This document shows positions 17,800 to 30,236 of a stretch of 64,000 bases of DNA, in pieces. Location of the stretch: contig VZTJ01004286.1 of NCBI GenBank assembly GCA_013397795.1, forward strand, positions 2,651,408 to 2,715,407, in the 5' to 3' direction. The position numbers and the translations under genes are program-made. The notes under the pieces were generated by a model. It saw only the letters and a list, made by a program, of their open reading frames with translations, was not told the origin of the DNA and searched no databases. Each line of letters opens with the position of its first letter. The first letter of the stretch is position 1. This stretch comes from Orthonyx spaldingii (taxonomy: Eukaryota > Chordata > Aves > Passeriformes > Orthonychidae).

Positions 17800-19706
17800 G
17801 TGCAGCTTAGATGGTTATGCTAGAAAATCATCTGGGGGGAAGAGGAAAGAACAGGACATATCCCATTTTCTGACTGAAATTGTTAATCTGATGGGAATGT
17901 CTGAAAGATAATGATGTAATGGACAAAACAAATGTACTGAATCTTTTTAGTCCATGAACATCAATCATGTGGGCTCTCTGAGCATTTGTACTGACAAGTA
18001 AGTTATCCACCATCAGCCATGAGGGGCTGTGCAAGGGAACAGCATTGTAATGGACTGACCCTTGGTCCATGCCCAGGTTTGTGCTGAGGGCTGGGAATCA
18101 GGTGGGACAGCAATGCTGTTGTCATGTTTTTATAATGAACTCTGCTCTTCCCCTGGAGGCTGCTGTGAAATGGTTTTGCCTCCTACTCTCAGGAAACAAA
18201 TAGTACACAAAGTACTGCAGTGTTTCTCTTTGTTATCTAAGGAAATATATAAGTACTTAAAGTACTTTAATGGCACTCTATTCAATGCATGGTGACAGCA
18301 ACAGAGACTGGGGAATGCTGTTCAGTGGGGCAGAACACAGTGGGTGCAACTCCAGTCTGTGTGTACAGACTACTCACACTTGCATAATAGATTGTGAATT
18401 CATAAGGACTTCCTAGCTCTGCAGAGCACCAGGTAACACAGGAAGCTGCACAAGCAATGGTTCAGGGCAATCTCTCTTTCAGGCTTCCATATTTAGGCAG
18501 TTTGGAGCCTCTCTGGAGCAGACACAAGAAATCAGTCAGTGACCTGCGTGATGCAGCTTTAAATGGCCAGTCTTATATTGATCAGGCCAAAGGAGAGGAA
18601 TTAGTCTCATGGGTGATGAGCTGAGGTACCAAGGGAAGGCTGTGAAGGAACACTGATGAACACAGTCCTGCTCACACCCTTCCCAGCAATTCTATTCCCA
18701 GTCCATCTCACTGTTTGCTACAAGGTCTGTCTAGACCAGTCATGGTCCTGGACTGCCTAGCAGCGCATATACAGACAGGAAAACCACAGTGTAAGATGTC
18801 TAGTTGTTGCACATGATCTATCCATGTGTGTAAAGAAAGCCAAATGCAAATGCCTTTGTAAACACAGATGTTTGCATGGAGCACCTTATGTAAAAGAATC
18901 CTACATATATTCCAATATTGTGAGGATGCAGATAGCTGGATAGAGAACAATTTGATTAAAAAAAAGAAAATTTTTCATGCCATAGAATGGCTAGAACAGT
19001 TTTAAATGCCTGCATTTAAGGGTCAAATCACACCTTTAATACAGTTTACAGTAATACTCACTGGGATTTTTGTAGACTCCACTGAGTATATTGCAAAAGT
19101 AGTACACATACAGCAAAGAATATATAGAAGGAAGATATCTAAGGGAGCCAAATTTTATGGCAAAATTTCTAGTTCTTTCATGGCTGAATTTAACAGACTA
19201 AAGCTGAGCTCTTTGAGTATGAACATTCTCATGTAGGATCACTATGCTACCTAGAACGGGGACGACTGGATCTCGTCTATCAAATGCTTGCAACACAGCT
19301 ATGATAAATTTAACTTTCTTTTTCTCAAAGAAATTCTAAAACTTGTTATGGCTGACACAGCTTTAGTATGAGGTCGTGCAAATCTACAAAGTTAATTTTA
19401 TCCTTTTGAAATGAGCAGAATACCTGTATCACCAGGGCTGGATATGAAGTCTGCTGTTCACGGACAAATCTGTTTTAGTCTTTCATCAATGTGGACTATT
19501 TGTATTAGTACAGAAGTACCTTCTGAGATAAAATACCTGTCTTTCAGTCTCTTAGGATAAATATTCATACATGTGTTCTAACCATATGCACAGGCAATCC
19601 AGTTCTCCACTTCCCATACATGTTGAGTGTGTTTAATAACAATGGAAGTTCTCCCTGGATATACTCTTGAAACAATCTCTTATTTCTGTTCACCTCAAAG
19701 TTGGGC

Positions 19707-19790
19707 TTTTTTGTTGTTGTTGTTGTTTTTGGGGTTTTTTGAGGTTTTGGTTTTTTTTTTGTTATTGTTGTTTTGTGTTTTTTTAAATTT
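19707..19790 (+). repeat. T/G-rich low-complexity repeat
   Basis: (GTT)n units followed by T runs with GGGG and GAGG interruptions. It is the same type as the GT-rich block two kilobases upstream. Confidence 0.7.
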
Positions 19791-22589
19791 CTTTTGGCAA
19801 ATATCCATGACCAGCATGACCACCTGCCTTTAGCCATTTGTTGCCTGGCACTCTCTCTAGGCAGAGGAATGGATTCCTTGAGCAAGTCCTTCTTCCCCTT
19901 CTCTTCTTGAGAACTCAGAAAAGGAGTCTCTTATTCAAAGGGCCCTTCGAGTTGAGCAGATAGGCAGTTCAGGCTCTGTATTCCAGTCTTTCATGAAGAC
20001 AGACTGATGCTAAAGCAAATGACTTCTCCTATGCCTCTTAAAAGGAAAGAGGCAATCTTCCCCATCCAACCTTATGTTTAGGCATGTTTGATTTGCCTTC
20101 TGACTGCACTAAACCCATCTTTAAACAGAGTATAATGAGCACAGTGTGGCTCTGCTGTCTTGTAATGCACAATTAGTTTTCTAACAACTTGTTTGAGTAG
20201 GCATGTGTGTTGCTTCATGTCTTTAAGATTATGCCTGAGCAGGAATGAAAAAAAACCACAATTCTCCTCCTGTTACTCCTACTCTAGCCTTTCTCTGGAG
20301 CATTCTCTCTCTCTTATGTCTGTCTTAATTAAGTCATGCCAGTCCTAATTCTGGAATGCAGATTTTAAGCAGGGAGAGAGGAAGAAATCACACAGACAAT
20401 ATCTTAATTTTAAACAGAGACAAATATGTCTTTTTCCATGAGGGAGAGCGAAGGAAGGAAAGCAAAGAAAAAAAAGAAAAAAAAAAAAGCAGTGGAAGAA
20501 AACCTCTAGATGAAAACTATTCATTGTATCTGAAGTGGTGATTCTATCAAAGGGTACTAGGAAATTCAGCTAGAGAGAAGTCTACAACTGAGACCGCACT
20601 CTGTTACCATCTCTAATGGCCCTGTAGCTCTTATAGCTCAAGGTATACCACAGAACAGCATTGCACATTTCCATTCAAGTACACACCAAACATTTTTATA
20701 GCACTCAGAAACTACAGGAGAAAACAGCATGCATTTAAACTCTATAGCTTCTCCCTTGCCCATCCATTCTAAAGCTCAACATTACCTGTGGCTATTGTTT
20801 TCCAAAGGATTTCTCCATGTAAATAGTTGAATGTGTGTGTTTAGGATAAACACAGAGTTCAGAGTTTCAGACGGTGGAGATTCTTTTGTGTAAGCAGGGA
20901 TTTAAAGGACGATGACTAGCACAGGTTGGATGTAAACAACAGTTCCCCATCAAACAGACTTTTGTTCCAGCCTGGGAGAGGTGGGAAAGCCCTCAGAGTG
21001 ATAAATAAGAATTTGTCCTAGGCCTTGAATTGGTTTTGAATAAATCCACTCTGTGACTGTGTGCATGAGGAAGTATATTTAAGATGTGCAGTGATTACTG
21101 TTTATTACTCTAAATTATTTATTCCTTCCTTTCTCTGCCTGATTCCTTCTCTTGACGCAAATTATGCACATGTGGAATTTGGATCTGAGAAATACAGAAA
21201 GGGAGTTATAGTTTGGTTCCCCAAAATTATTCCTCCTTCAGATTCACTCTGCATTTTTCCACCTCATCTCTCATCACAGAATTATCTGCTCTGAGCCAGG
21301 ATATTCCATGCTGACAAGCCTGGGTGAATGTCTGGAGATGGAGTTGCAGTCCAGCTTATTAAAAAGTGAAATGAAATTCAGTTACAATTGTAAAAGTCTA
21401 TTTTCTTGCAGGTTGCCTGTTCAGAATAAACTGGACTGGCGGGAAATGACGTTGTATGTCATCTAATTTCAGTGATCTGGTAGCCCATTTTTGACAGCAG
21501 TCTTTTTCTGGTCTGCAGGTAAATTATCCAGATACCCATTAGGATGTATTGGGCAGATGATGTCTGCTTTTCCACAGGTCAAACCAGAAGAAACACAGGC
21601 AAGTCTACCCGGTCCAAAAAGCAAATAGAACATTGTTAGAAGGACAAAAAGTAGGTTCAGTACCAGTGGGTAATGCCTTGTCACAGCACACGGCAGCTGG
21701 GCCCAGCCCTTGGTGCCATCAAACCTAGCATTGCCTGGCTTTACTCCAGGAATACTTCTTTGCAGTGGATGCCATTGGAGACTGGGTGTAATTTAAGAAA
21801 CAAGACAGGTAAGGTAGAAATAGTATCTTCTGTAGAACAACAGACCCTGGATTTCTCTGTTTAGATCTCTTCTATTTCCTGTTCACCTCAAACTGAGCTC
21901 ACACCGTTAAGATGCAATGGAATAAATGCATTTCAGCAATGTACATGCTAATTCACAAAAGCTCAGCCTATGATTAAAGCACATTACCAAGGATTCAGTG
22001 GTAGACCCTCCGGAGGCCATTGCACAGCCAGGCGTAGCTGGGTCACAGCAGACCCTCCAGTGCTGGCAAATCTGTTCTTCTTTAGGGATGTGGTTCAATT
22101 AAGCTTCTTTGTTAGGGGCTACAATGAAAACTGCTCCAGGGTGTTCAGCTGGCTTTTCTTATACTTCGATTTGCAGTTTAGCAGACTCATCAGATTCCCA
22201 CGTAGCAGCAGTTTCTTGTGCTGTTGGTAAGGAATAAGTGACCTTTCCTCTCCACTGCAGACCTTGCTGCAGTTTCTGGTACCCTTATCACATGCTGATA
22301 ACAGATCAACATAACACCCTCTGCATGGGAGTTCACCTCTGAGGTCACTTCCGAACATGAATAGTCTGCTAATTAAATAAAGGTACTCAAAAGTGACATG
22401 TTATAACTACAGAGGTCAGGACTTCAAATGCAGAGGCAAACCCAAATACCCCTACAGTTTCCTGTGAGTTTTGCAGTCTTTCCTATTGGAAGGTTGCTAT
22501 GTATCAAACAAGGTACAAGAATAGCATTAATATTCTCAGCAAAGTTCATAATAAAAGCTGTTTATACACCAAATAATCCAAAAGGGACA

Positions 22590-22645
22590 AAGGAAGAAGA
22601 GGAGGAAGGAGAGGAAGGGAAGGAAGGCATGAAGGGAAAGACAGT
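22590..22645 (+). repeat. GGA/GAA purine tract
   Basis: A nearly pure purine run of GAAGAAGAGG- and GGAAGG-like words on the plus strand. It encodes a Glu/Gly/Lys-rich patch in a chance frame. Confidence 0.65.
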
Positions 22646-23530
22646 ATCTATGTTTTCCTCCTCCTCTCTCCTCTTTGTAAATGGTCAGCAACTCATTTGC
22701 AAACTACTGCAATTTTTTTTATACCAAGATAAGAGTTTTTTCGATACTCAGATGGTATTGTATTTGAAACAGAAAGCTTTCCCTGCTCTGGCAGAACAGT
22801 TGTCAGGAACTGCCTTCTTAAAATACCATAAAAGATTTGACTTAAACCAGTTAAGTCTCTCAGGTGTACAGGGTCAGAAGAAGAGGAGAACTCAAAACTG
22901 AAATGGTAGAAGACATTAGAGAACAACAGATCAGAAAGGGGTCCAGGATGTAGTGTTATAGAGCATGACAAAGAACATTACAGACGTGGTCTGTGTGGAT
23001 CTGGTGTCCCAAACTGTAACTTCTGTCCAGGACCAGCTGGGAGTCACTGTTTCACTGTGTGGACTGTACTGTACCAGTTCCTGACTATGCCTATAGTAAC
23101 GATTCTAAGCTGGCTTTTAAAAACAAATCTAAATGAGCTGTCATGGACCTTAAATTCCTATCCTCTAAGCACTGAAGAACTACTCCCTTGACCAATTATT
23201 CTGACCTCTGAAATACTCAGAAATGCATTTTCTCCCCTCAAAGTCAGTTAGAAAAAACTCCAACAAATAGAACATCTTTCTGAAGTGTATCAAATCTGAC
23301 TTGAAAGAGCCCAAGCAAAGACAATCCAACTTCTTTGCCCAGCAAGCTACTTTAACGTTTAGCTGTCCTCATTGCTAGACAACGGCAAGGTAACTCTCAA
23401 CCTCCAAAGCTAATCTATTTCAGAGGGTACTTTCTATTTAGCTCAATCATGAGAACTTCTTTACATGCATGAATGCCCTTACGCAACGATCCTAGGAACA
23501 TGTCATTGACTAACCCACAGGGACTCACTG

Positions 23531-24002
23531 TCATCCTGTGGCATGTGAAGGAAAGAGTGGAGTAACCAGGTAAACCATTATCCTTCCCCTGGTATATCGC
23601 TTCGGTTTTGTGCGACAAGGTACGCAGGGATTTCCCAAGTGGAAAGCTACCACTAGATCTTTGCCTTCTCTGGCAAAACAGTTGCTTGCCTCCTTAAGAT
23701 TCCCACCCTGTAAGTTTGTGTTTTCCTGACGCTGGATCATTTCTGTGCCTTTTGATACTCGCAGAACACTTTCATGAGAAGTGTGAACAAATGCAATGCT
23801 ATTCCATTGTGAAATAACCTTAGAAATAGTGGGAGGATGGTCTATGACACTAAAATACTGTCCCTCTACTCCTGCAGCTAAAGTTACATCAGTAATGAGG
23901 CCCTGGGACTCATATCCTCTCGATAGCAAAGCTCTCAGCCTGGGGTTTCTGTCAAAAAGAATGTGAAATATTCTATGAAAGACCTGGCAATTTCTGCCAA
24001 TT
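23531..24002 (-). other. Unassigned open frame of about 155 codons after a splice-acceptor-like site
   Basis: The minus-strand frame is open from a TAA at about 24,002 down to 23,531 and reads, for example, LRALLSRGYESQGLITDV and WNSIAFVHTSHESV. Just upstream on the minus strand a T-rich run ends in TTTTTACAG, which resembles a 3' splice site, but the frame directly after it meets the TAA. I do not recognise a family. Frames of similar length occur elsewhere in the window by chance, so this is weak. Confidence 0.15.
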
Positions 24003-24924
24003 TAATTCCTGACAGGTACCTTCTGTAAAAAAATCAGACTCACACTGTATTTTCTGACTTCTGTTTTGGGTGCAGAAGAATGCAGAATTACATGTTCTGT
24101 GTTTCACCATGACCTGCCTGAGTCCACATTTTACAGCTTTTAAAGTTCGTCATCCTCCTCATGCTTTTAATTTTGCCATGTAATGTTGGCTTAAAGCACG
24201 CTATGCAAAATAAAAAGAAACAAAGTGTACCTAGCAAGACTGCCCTATTGCCTTAGTTTCCCTTCCAAAGCTGGAAAGTGTCTTTGCATTGTAGGTGTTT
24301 TACTCTGCTTTATCCTCTTCGTAAGGAATAAGCTGTAGATAAACTTCACACTTTTCTCCTCTGAGGTGTGCTGAAATCTGCCTCTCTTCCGAACAGCCTT
24401 TTGATTCTTCTAAACACACCACAGCTTGGCCCCTGTTCTTCTTGACGCTTTGCCAAGCCTATTACCCATGTCTGAGCAACCAGGGAAATAGAAGAATTAT
24501 GATTTCCATTTGGCTTAGTCTAATTTTCACTGGCTTTGAAATACAGCAATTGTTCTTCTTGTTCTATTTTTCTTGCCATTTTGCTGTTTTCCTTTTCTTT
24601 TTCTCCCAGAAAAACCAAATAATAAGAAATTCCTAAAATGAAATGCCCTTCCCCACACTGCTGATTTACAAAATGATGACTTATTTGTTCCAGAACAGGA
24701 TTTCATTGCCTGAAGAGCATTTTCTTTTGCAGGAAGAAATGTGCTAATGAGGTCATATGTAATCAGAATATATGGAATTGCCTTACCATTATCTTCATTT
24801 CAACTATTTTTGAAAGAGAATGACAGCAGCGTATGTGTGCATGTGAAGGAAGGCAGTAGCTGTGGCTAGTAGAGCGTTACATGTACCTCTGAAGAAAAAC
24901 ACTTGTTTTCAGAAGGGACTATGC

Positions 24925-25075
24925 AGGGTGGAGGAATGAGCCAATGCGGACTTTATGAAATTCAGTAAGATCAAATGCAAAGTCCTGCATCCAGCAAGGA
25001 GAAACCTCTTGGAAAAATTCAGGCAGGGGCTGACTAGCTGGGGAGCAACTCAGCATGTGCTTGGAGGGGAACACT
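24925..25075 (+). mobile_element. CR1 LINE fragment (RT C-terminal region)
   Basis: GAATGAGCCAATGCGG, TTCAGTAAGATCAAATGCAA and AGTCCTGCATCCAG, then GGGGCTGACTAGCTGGGGAG, follow the CR1 segment that normally encodes the region after the polymerase core. Strongly diverged. Confidence 0.65.
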
Positions 25076-25224
25076 GCTGAACATAAATAATCCAGAAATT
25101 TCCAGAACTGGTAAGAATAATTTATTCACATATGTGTTGGACAAGCCAACAGAAAAGATAGGTAGAGTAGAAATGATCAGAAAAGCAAAAGCAGTTTTAT
25201 GATGAAAGCTGCTGTGATTACAAG

Positions 25225-25640
25225 GTGATAGAATGCCAGTTCCCAAGAGATGAGGGCAAGCAACGGCATCACCAACCTGCTCTCCTTGAAAGCAAAGTTC
25301 ACCTTGTTCAGGGAACTGACACAAGGATTCCCTGGGAGGCAGCATTTCAAGGCAAAGGGCCCTGGCACAGCTGGCTGATCTTCCAAGACAGCTTCTTGAA
25401 GTTCAAGACTGGTCCACTCCAATTCACAGGAAAAGGAGCAAGTGTGTCAGGAGGGTGGCCTAGCTGCAGTGGGAATTTCTGACCAAGCCTACACAACAAA
25501 AGGAAGCATTCAGAAAGTGAAAATAGGGTCAAACAATCCAGGAAGAATACAGAAGAGCAGCATGTATGGAGGATGGGGAAGGCCAAAGCTTGCCTGAAAT
25601 TAAAATGGTCATTGAATCTGGAGAGCCCCATTTTACTGAG
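25225..25640 (+). mobile_element. Old CR1 LINE fragment (endonuclease-RT linker)
   Basis: The frame 25,225-25,482 contains RIPWEAAFQGKG and SWLIFQDSFLK, typical of the CR1 segment between endonuclease and RT. Downstream text corresponds to the Lys/Arg-rich CR1 linker. Frames are broken soon after. Confidence 0.65.
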
Positions 25641-26089
25641 GGATTTTTCCCTGAGACTTCCCAGACAATTGTGCCCAGGGCAGAGACTGGGGAGGAAGGA
25701 GGAGGAATAACATTATCCACAGCAGAGGAAGACTGAGATAAGGACCACTTAAGCAAAGTAAACATACACAGCCTGAGGATCCTGATGGGGTACTTCCAAG
25801 GTTGCTGAGCAGGCTACTCTCTATCTCTTTGAGAGATTACAGTGATCAAAGAAGTTCCTTAAGATTGCAGAAAGGAAAGAAGAATTTTTAATTTTTTTTT
25901 TTTAAGCAAAAGATGCAAAAAGATACCTGGAACTGCAAGTTTGTCCTCAGTCTCTAGAAAGACTATGGAGTAGACCATTCTGGAAGCTATGCCCAGACAT
26001 AGAAGCAACAAGGTCCCTGGGAAGAGCAGGCACAGATTTACCAAGGACAAGTTGTCCTAACAAAACTGGTTTCTTTCTTTGATTATGAA

Positions 26090-26450
26090 TGAGGGGAGAG
26101 GACTATAGGTTGCTCACCTGGACTTTAGTGAGACATTCGACAGTTTGAAATAACATCTTTGTAAAGAAATATGGTTTGGATGAATGACTTAACAAATGTG
26201 TGATAAACTACCCAGACTGCTGGGTTCAGTTTAGGTGTCAGCTGTTCAAAACTAGTTGACAGTCAGTTACCAGCTATGAGGGTCAGTAGTGGGACAGATG
26301 CTTTGTTGTATTTTCATTAATGACCTCAGCAATGGGTCAGAATAAATTCTTGATGAGTTTGCAGATAATGGCAAATTGTGTAGAGTACTTGAAGTTTCCT
26401 GATGTTTCGTAAGGCAAAATGCTTCATTCTGCATTTGGAACATGACAGTC
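26090..26450 (+). mobile_element. Old CR1 LINE fragment (RT core)
   Basis: CACCTGGACTTTAGTGAGAC, ATTTTCATTAATGACCTCAG and TTTGCAGATAATGGCAAATTG correspond to the CR1 RT palm: the LDFS..FD motif, FINDL and FADD-like text, the last reading FADNG here. It may belong to the same insertion as 25,225-25,640, since order and strand agree. Confidence 0.65.
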
Positions 26451-29400
26451 CCATGTAACAGCACAGGCTGGGAACTGATGGCTCAGATTTGTTATGGGGT
26501 TCTCCTGTTACAGGGACAGGTACTGCTTTTGCAGTGACCATAATTGCTCTGAGGAAGATGAAAAAACAGCATCAAAGGAAAACAAGTCATGAAAGAAAAA
26601 AAGAGAAGGATAAATAAAGGTTCTAGTCATTGGGTCATGCCATCAAGAAAAGCATAGCAGATGCCAGACATGCAGCCTAATCTCACACTTAGGCTCAGGA
26701 GGGAACTGAGAAGTGCATGTTTGGGAAGGGGGTGGGACTGGTGCTCTACTGTTACTGAGCAGAAGCCATGCAAGGTCACTGGTGAAGGATCAGTGGCTAG
26801 GAAATTATTTGACCCCCACTGGTGCACTGCAGATGGACTGTGACTGTTCTGACTTCAGGTCATTGTCAGACAGCCAAATGCACAAGTCCTCTAGAAGGAG
26901 ACAAAGGATTTAAGTATCTCGTGATGGCTTCTGACATTGCTTATAATTTTATCAAGTGTGCAAGTACTCTGCAGTGATCAGGAATGTAACCAGAGGCATG
27001 CTTGGACCGACCTCATGGTCCAAAGTCTATATGAGACACTCACCACCCCTGTCATAGACAAACTGCCCTTGGTATTTCCAAATATCTGGTGTTTATCAAG
27101 ATTTAAAACGCATTCTGAGATGATTGCTGGAGTGCCAGGATGGTGCTGCTGTGCACTGTTAAGGAGCAAATACCAATGTTATGTTCACAATAACATTCCA
27201 TACTAAAACAAAAAGGATTTAAAAAATGTAATTGACATGGCATGATAAAGAATTAGACAGCAACAAAATACAACCAGAGAGGCAACTTCTACTACAAAGT
27301 AAACTTGGTCACCTATTGCTTAGCTTCACTTCTGGTTTATTAGCATTATATTTATGTGGAGTTTGTGGCTGTTTTGTGTGTGAAAGTGTTGCTGTGCAAC
27401 AGCAACAACTTGCCATAAATTAAAATTCACCAAACTTACATGAAAAGAGGAGGGAAAAAGCGATGTGTTCTCAAGATGATTTTTTTTAACTAACTTCATC
27501 CTAGGCAATTAACTTCTTGTAAGAAGAGACCTATTTTGTGCCATGGGAAAGGGAAAAATATCCATATCATAAAACATAGTTAAGGCTGAAGGAAATTGAG
27601 CTGAATTCACAAAGCACTCAAGCAAACAGGTCAAGTGAAATTGTTCCATAAAGTGGTGTTCATTTCTAACCTTTTTTCGGAGCTTCAACCAGCACAGCAA
27701 AAACTCTGATGCCCCATTACCCTGATTTCAAATACTTGCTTCTCAGCAGCTCAGCTCCCACTATGGTGACAGAGTGCATTTCTCAACAAAAAGAAAAGAA
27801 ACACAACAAACAGACCAAATCCCAAAACTTGTCAACCTATCCAGTTCAATACAGCCTATCGAAAGGCAAACAAAACCAACGTTTTTTTGTTTCTGCCTTG
27901 CAGGGATCACCATTTCAGGACTAAAGGTTTTCTCCTGAAAGAAAACAAAATAAGACAAAGGATATATTTGATGGTCCATATTCTATCTTTTTCTCCACCC
28001 TGTTAAAAAGCAAAATCAGATCAACACACTGCACTTGCTAGATATCACAGACATGCCCTGTCAAGATAAGCAGCCCTTCACACGTCTGAGCAAATGTCAT
28101 TTAATTCCCTACAATCCAAACAGCAGAATCAAGGTTGGTGCTGCAAATAAGGACTTGAAATCCTTTCTTTGTTCTAAGATGGGTCACTTAACTGCAAGAG
28201 TGAAGTTCCTGTGCTCAGTATTTAGAACCATTGAGAGTAGAAGATATTAGCCTGAACTCTCTTCAACACCTTTCTAAGCAACAAGCTGGAGACTTTGTGA
28301 TTTGTTCCAACAGTGATCTAGCTGCAGGAACTGACAGTCATCTGGTAACTGATTATTCAGAGAAGGTTTCCAATAGCCTTATCCATTTGGATGAAAGCCA
28401 AGAAAACACTGTCTTTCATGTCTGTCTCTATGGATATTCTCTTTTCTCACAATGCCCCCTTTGCAACATAGAACAAATTTATCAGCAAGCACAAATGAGC
28501 TATTAATGCAGAAAATGCTGGGGACAACAGACCTAGGAAAGCTATCTTGTCAAGATTAGTAATTCAGGAAAAAACTATGAGGCAGAGTTGAGCTGCCTGC
28601 AACAGGAGAGATTAGAGCTGGCTGGAGTAACCTTTTTTAGACCTCTGAGGGTGAAAACCTTAGCCAAAAGAAGCCTTTAGACACAGCATTATATTTTAAC
28701 TGCAGCAGATTTGTTTCTTTGTTTGGATATGGCCAGAGGGCCCCATAGAATGTTTATTTCTATTTATCACAAGTTATGTGCTCGATTATTTAATTGTGTT
28801 AGGGCACAAATGCAAGTGCTTGCACCTTATTACTAGTGCTTTAATTCAGAATACATGTTGACATGGTTTTGACCTGTGCCAGGCAGCACTGTAACATAAA
28901 ACCATGTCACATTTCAGGGGATGGCACCAGCTGCAGGCTTTTCCAGGTAGGCTGTTCAAAGCATTACTACTTCAGTTTGTTCCCTCTGGAAAGGACCATT
29001 TCAGTGACCACCTTTCTTGCTGTAAGGCACTGTGATATGTCACAGTCTGCATGGCTTCAGAGAAGAAGCTTTCTCCATTGTTCAGCCTAAGTGTTCTGTG
29101 TTCCCTTTGTCTGGTCTGAAGAGTATCAGTTACCAGAGAAAAATTCTCAGACCCGATTTGTGGATCAGTTAATGAACATTTTTACTTTTCTTCCAGGCAG
29201 CCCCACATGGTGAAACGATCTCTGAAGGCTTCTTGCACTCTTCATATCTTCTTGTAGATCTTGCTATCCTTGAGTCCCAGCCACAGTTGGAAGGCCTTTA
29301 GGTAACAGCAGGAAGAAAAACATAGTGTGACTAAGTTAGGAGAAAAGAAAATAAGATGTGAAGCAGAGCACAGACTTAGAAGTGTGTTCCTCTTCCAAAG

Positions 29401-30100
29401 TATAAGGAAACACAGTAGTTTTCCAACTTGCTGTTCCTTTTCATGGCACATGGGCAAGATGCAGGAGGCCCAGCAATGATTTCTCTCCCTGGAGTGGAAG
29501 TCAATACCAATGCTTCCATACCAGACTCATCTTTCATCTTCTTATGAGCCGCCTGTGGTTTACCAGTGTAAACAGGTCTGGATCCCTTTGCCAACAGCCC
29601 ACTCTGATTTCTCATGCAGACTTGAAATCTATACAACAAATTGCCTGGTTCCAAAGCTGTCAGGAGCAGAGCTAGAACAAGCATCTCACTTTATGAAGCA
29701 ACACCTTTCTGGTGTGGACCTTTTTACAAGCAGGTTCAAAAAGTGTAGACATTTTTCACAAGTTTCCTGTCGTCTTTGTAAGTACAGAAGTGTGTTTGCC
29801 AATGCCCACTGATGAAGAGAACATGAAGAAAATGGGTGTGGAGATACTCCTTCTCAACTGGTACCAGTTCCAGCAAGGACTGGGGTTTGAGAGCTAGGTT
29901 TTATTTGTGGATTCATGGAGATAGTCCAAGAGCTGATTTTTCAAAAGGTACAAGATTTGCATGTAAGGTCCAGGTCTGGAATGTGGAAGCTGAGCAGTGT
30001 TATGCAGACCCGGGGTCAGAGTTTTCCTGCAATGTTCCTAGATGACCATTAGTTAAGCTACTCTAAATGCCAAACCACAGTCTAATTAATAATGTTAATA
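26451..30100. other. No gene seen
   Basis: Unique-looking sequence with scattered open frames of 60-100 codons and no recognised domain. I see no clear repeat beyond short A or T runs. Confidence 0.4.
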
Positions 30101-30236
30101 GAATCATGGAATAACTTACAATTGAAGAGACTTCCAGGGGTCATCTGGTTCCAGTCCGCACTTAAAGCAGGGCCGTCTTTGATCAGGTTGCTCAAGGTCC
30201 TGCCCAGACTAGTTCAAAGTACCTCCAGGCAGTGTA
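30101..30236 (-). mobile_element. CR1 LINE 3'-end fragment
   Basis: GAATCATGGAATAACTTACA, then GGTCATCTGGTTCCAGTCC and GCAGGGCCGTCTTTGATCAG, follow the antisense of a CR1 3' UTR subtype. Moderately diverged and 5'-truncated. Confidence 0.8.

Larger units (their letters stand above)
16501..24924. other. Long stretch without a recognised gene
   Basis: AT-rich sequence with low-complexity patches: a GT-rich block at 17,694-17,799, T/G-rich text at 19,707-19,790, an A-rich purine run at 20,445-20,490 and a GGA-rich purine run at 22,590-22,645. Open frames up to 157 codons exist, but none shows a known domain. The one at 23,531-24,000 (minus) is listed separately. Confidence 0.4.

Noticed and set aside
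17588..17800. Phe/Gly/Leu-rich open frame
   Set aside because: It is created by the GT-rich simple repeat.
18980..19000. CATAGAATGGCTAGAAC resembling the CR1 3' end
   Set aside because: Only about 17 bases match and no CR1 sequence continues from it.
22428..22901. 157-codon plus-strand open frame
   Set aside because: It passes through a purine tract that gives Glu/Gly/Lys runs, and the rest has no recognisable motif.
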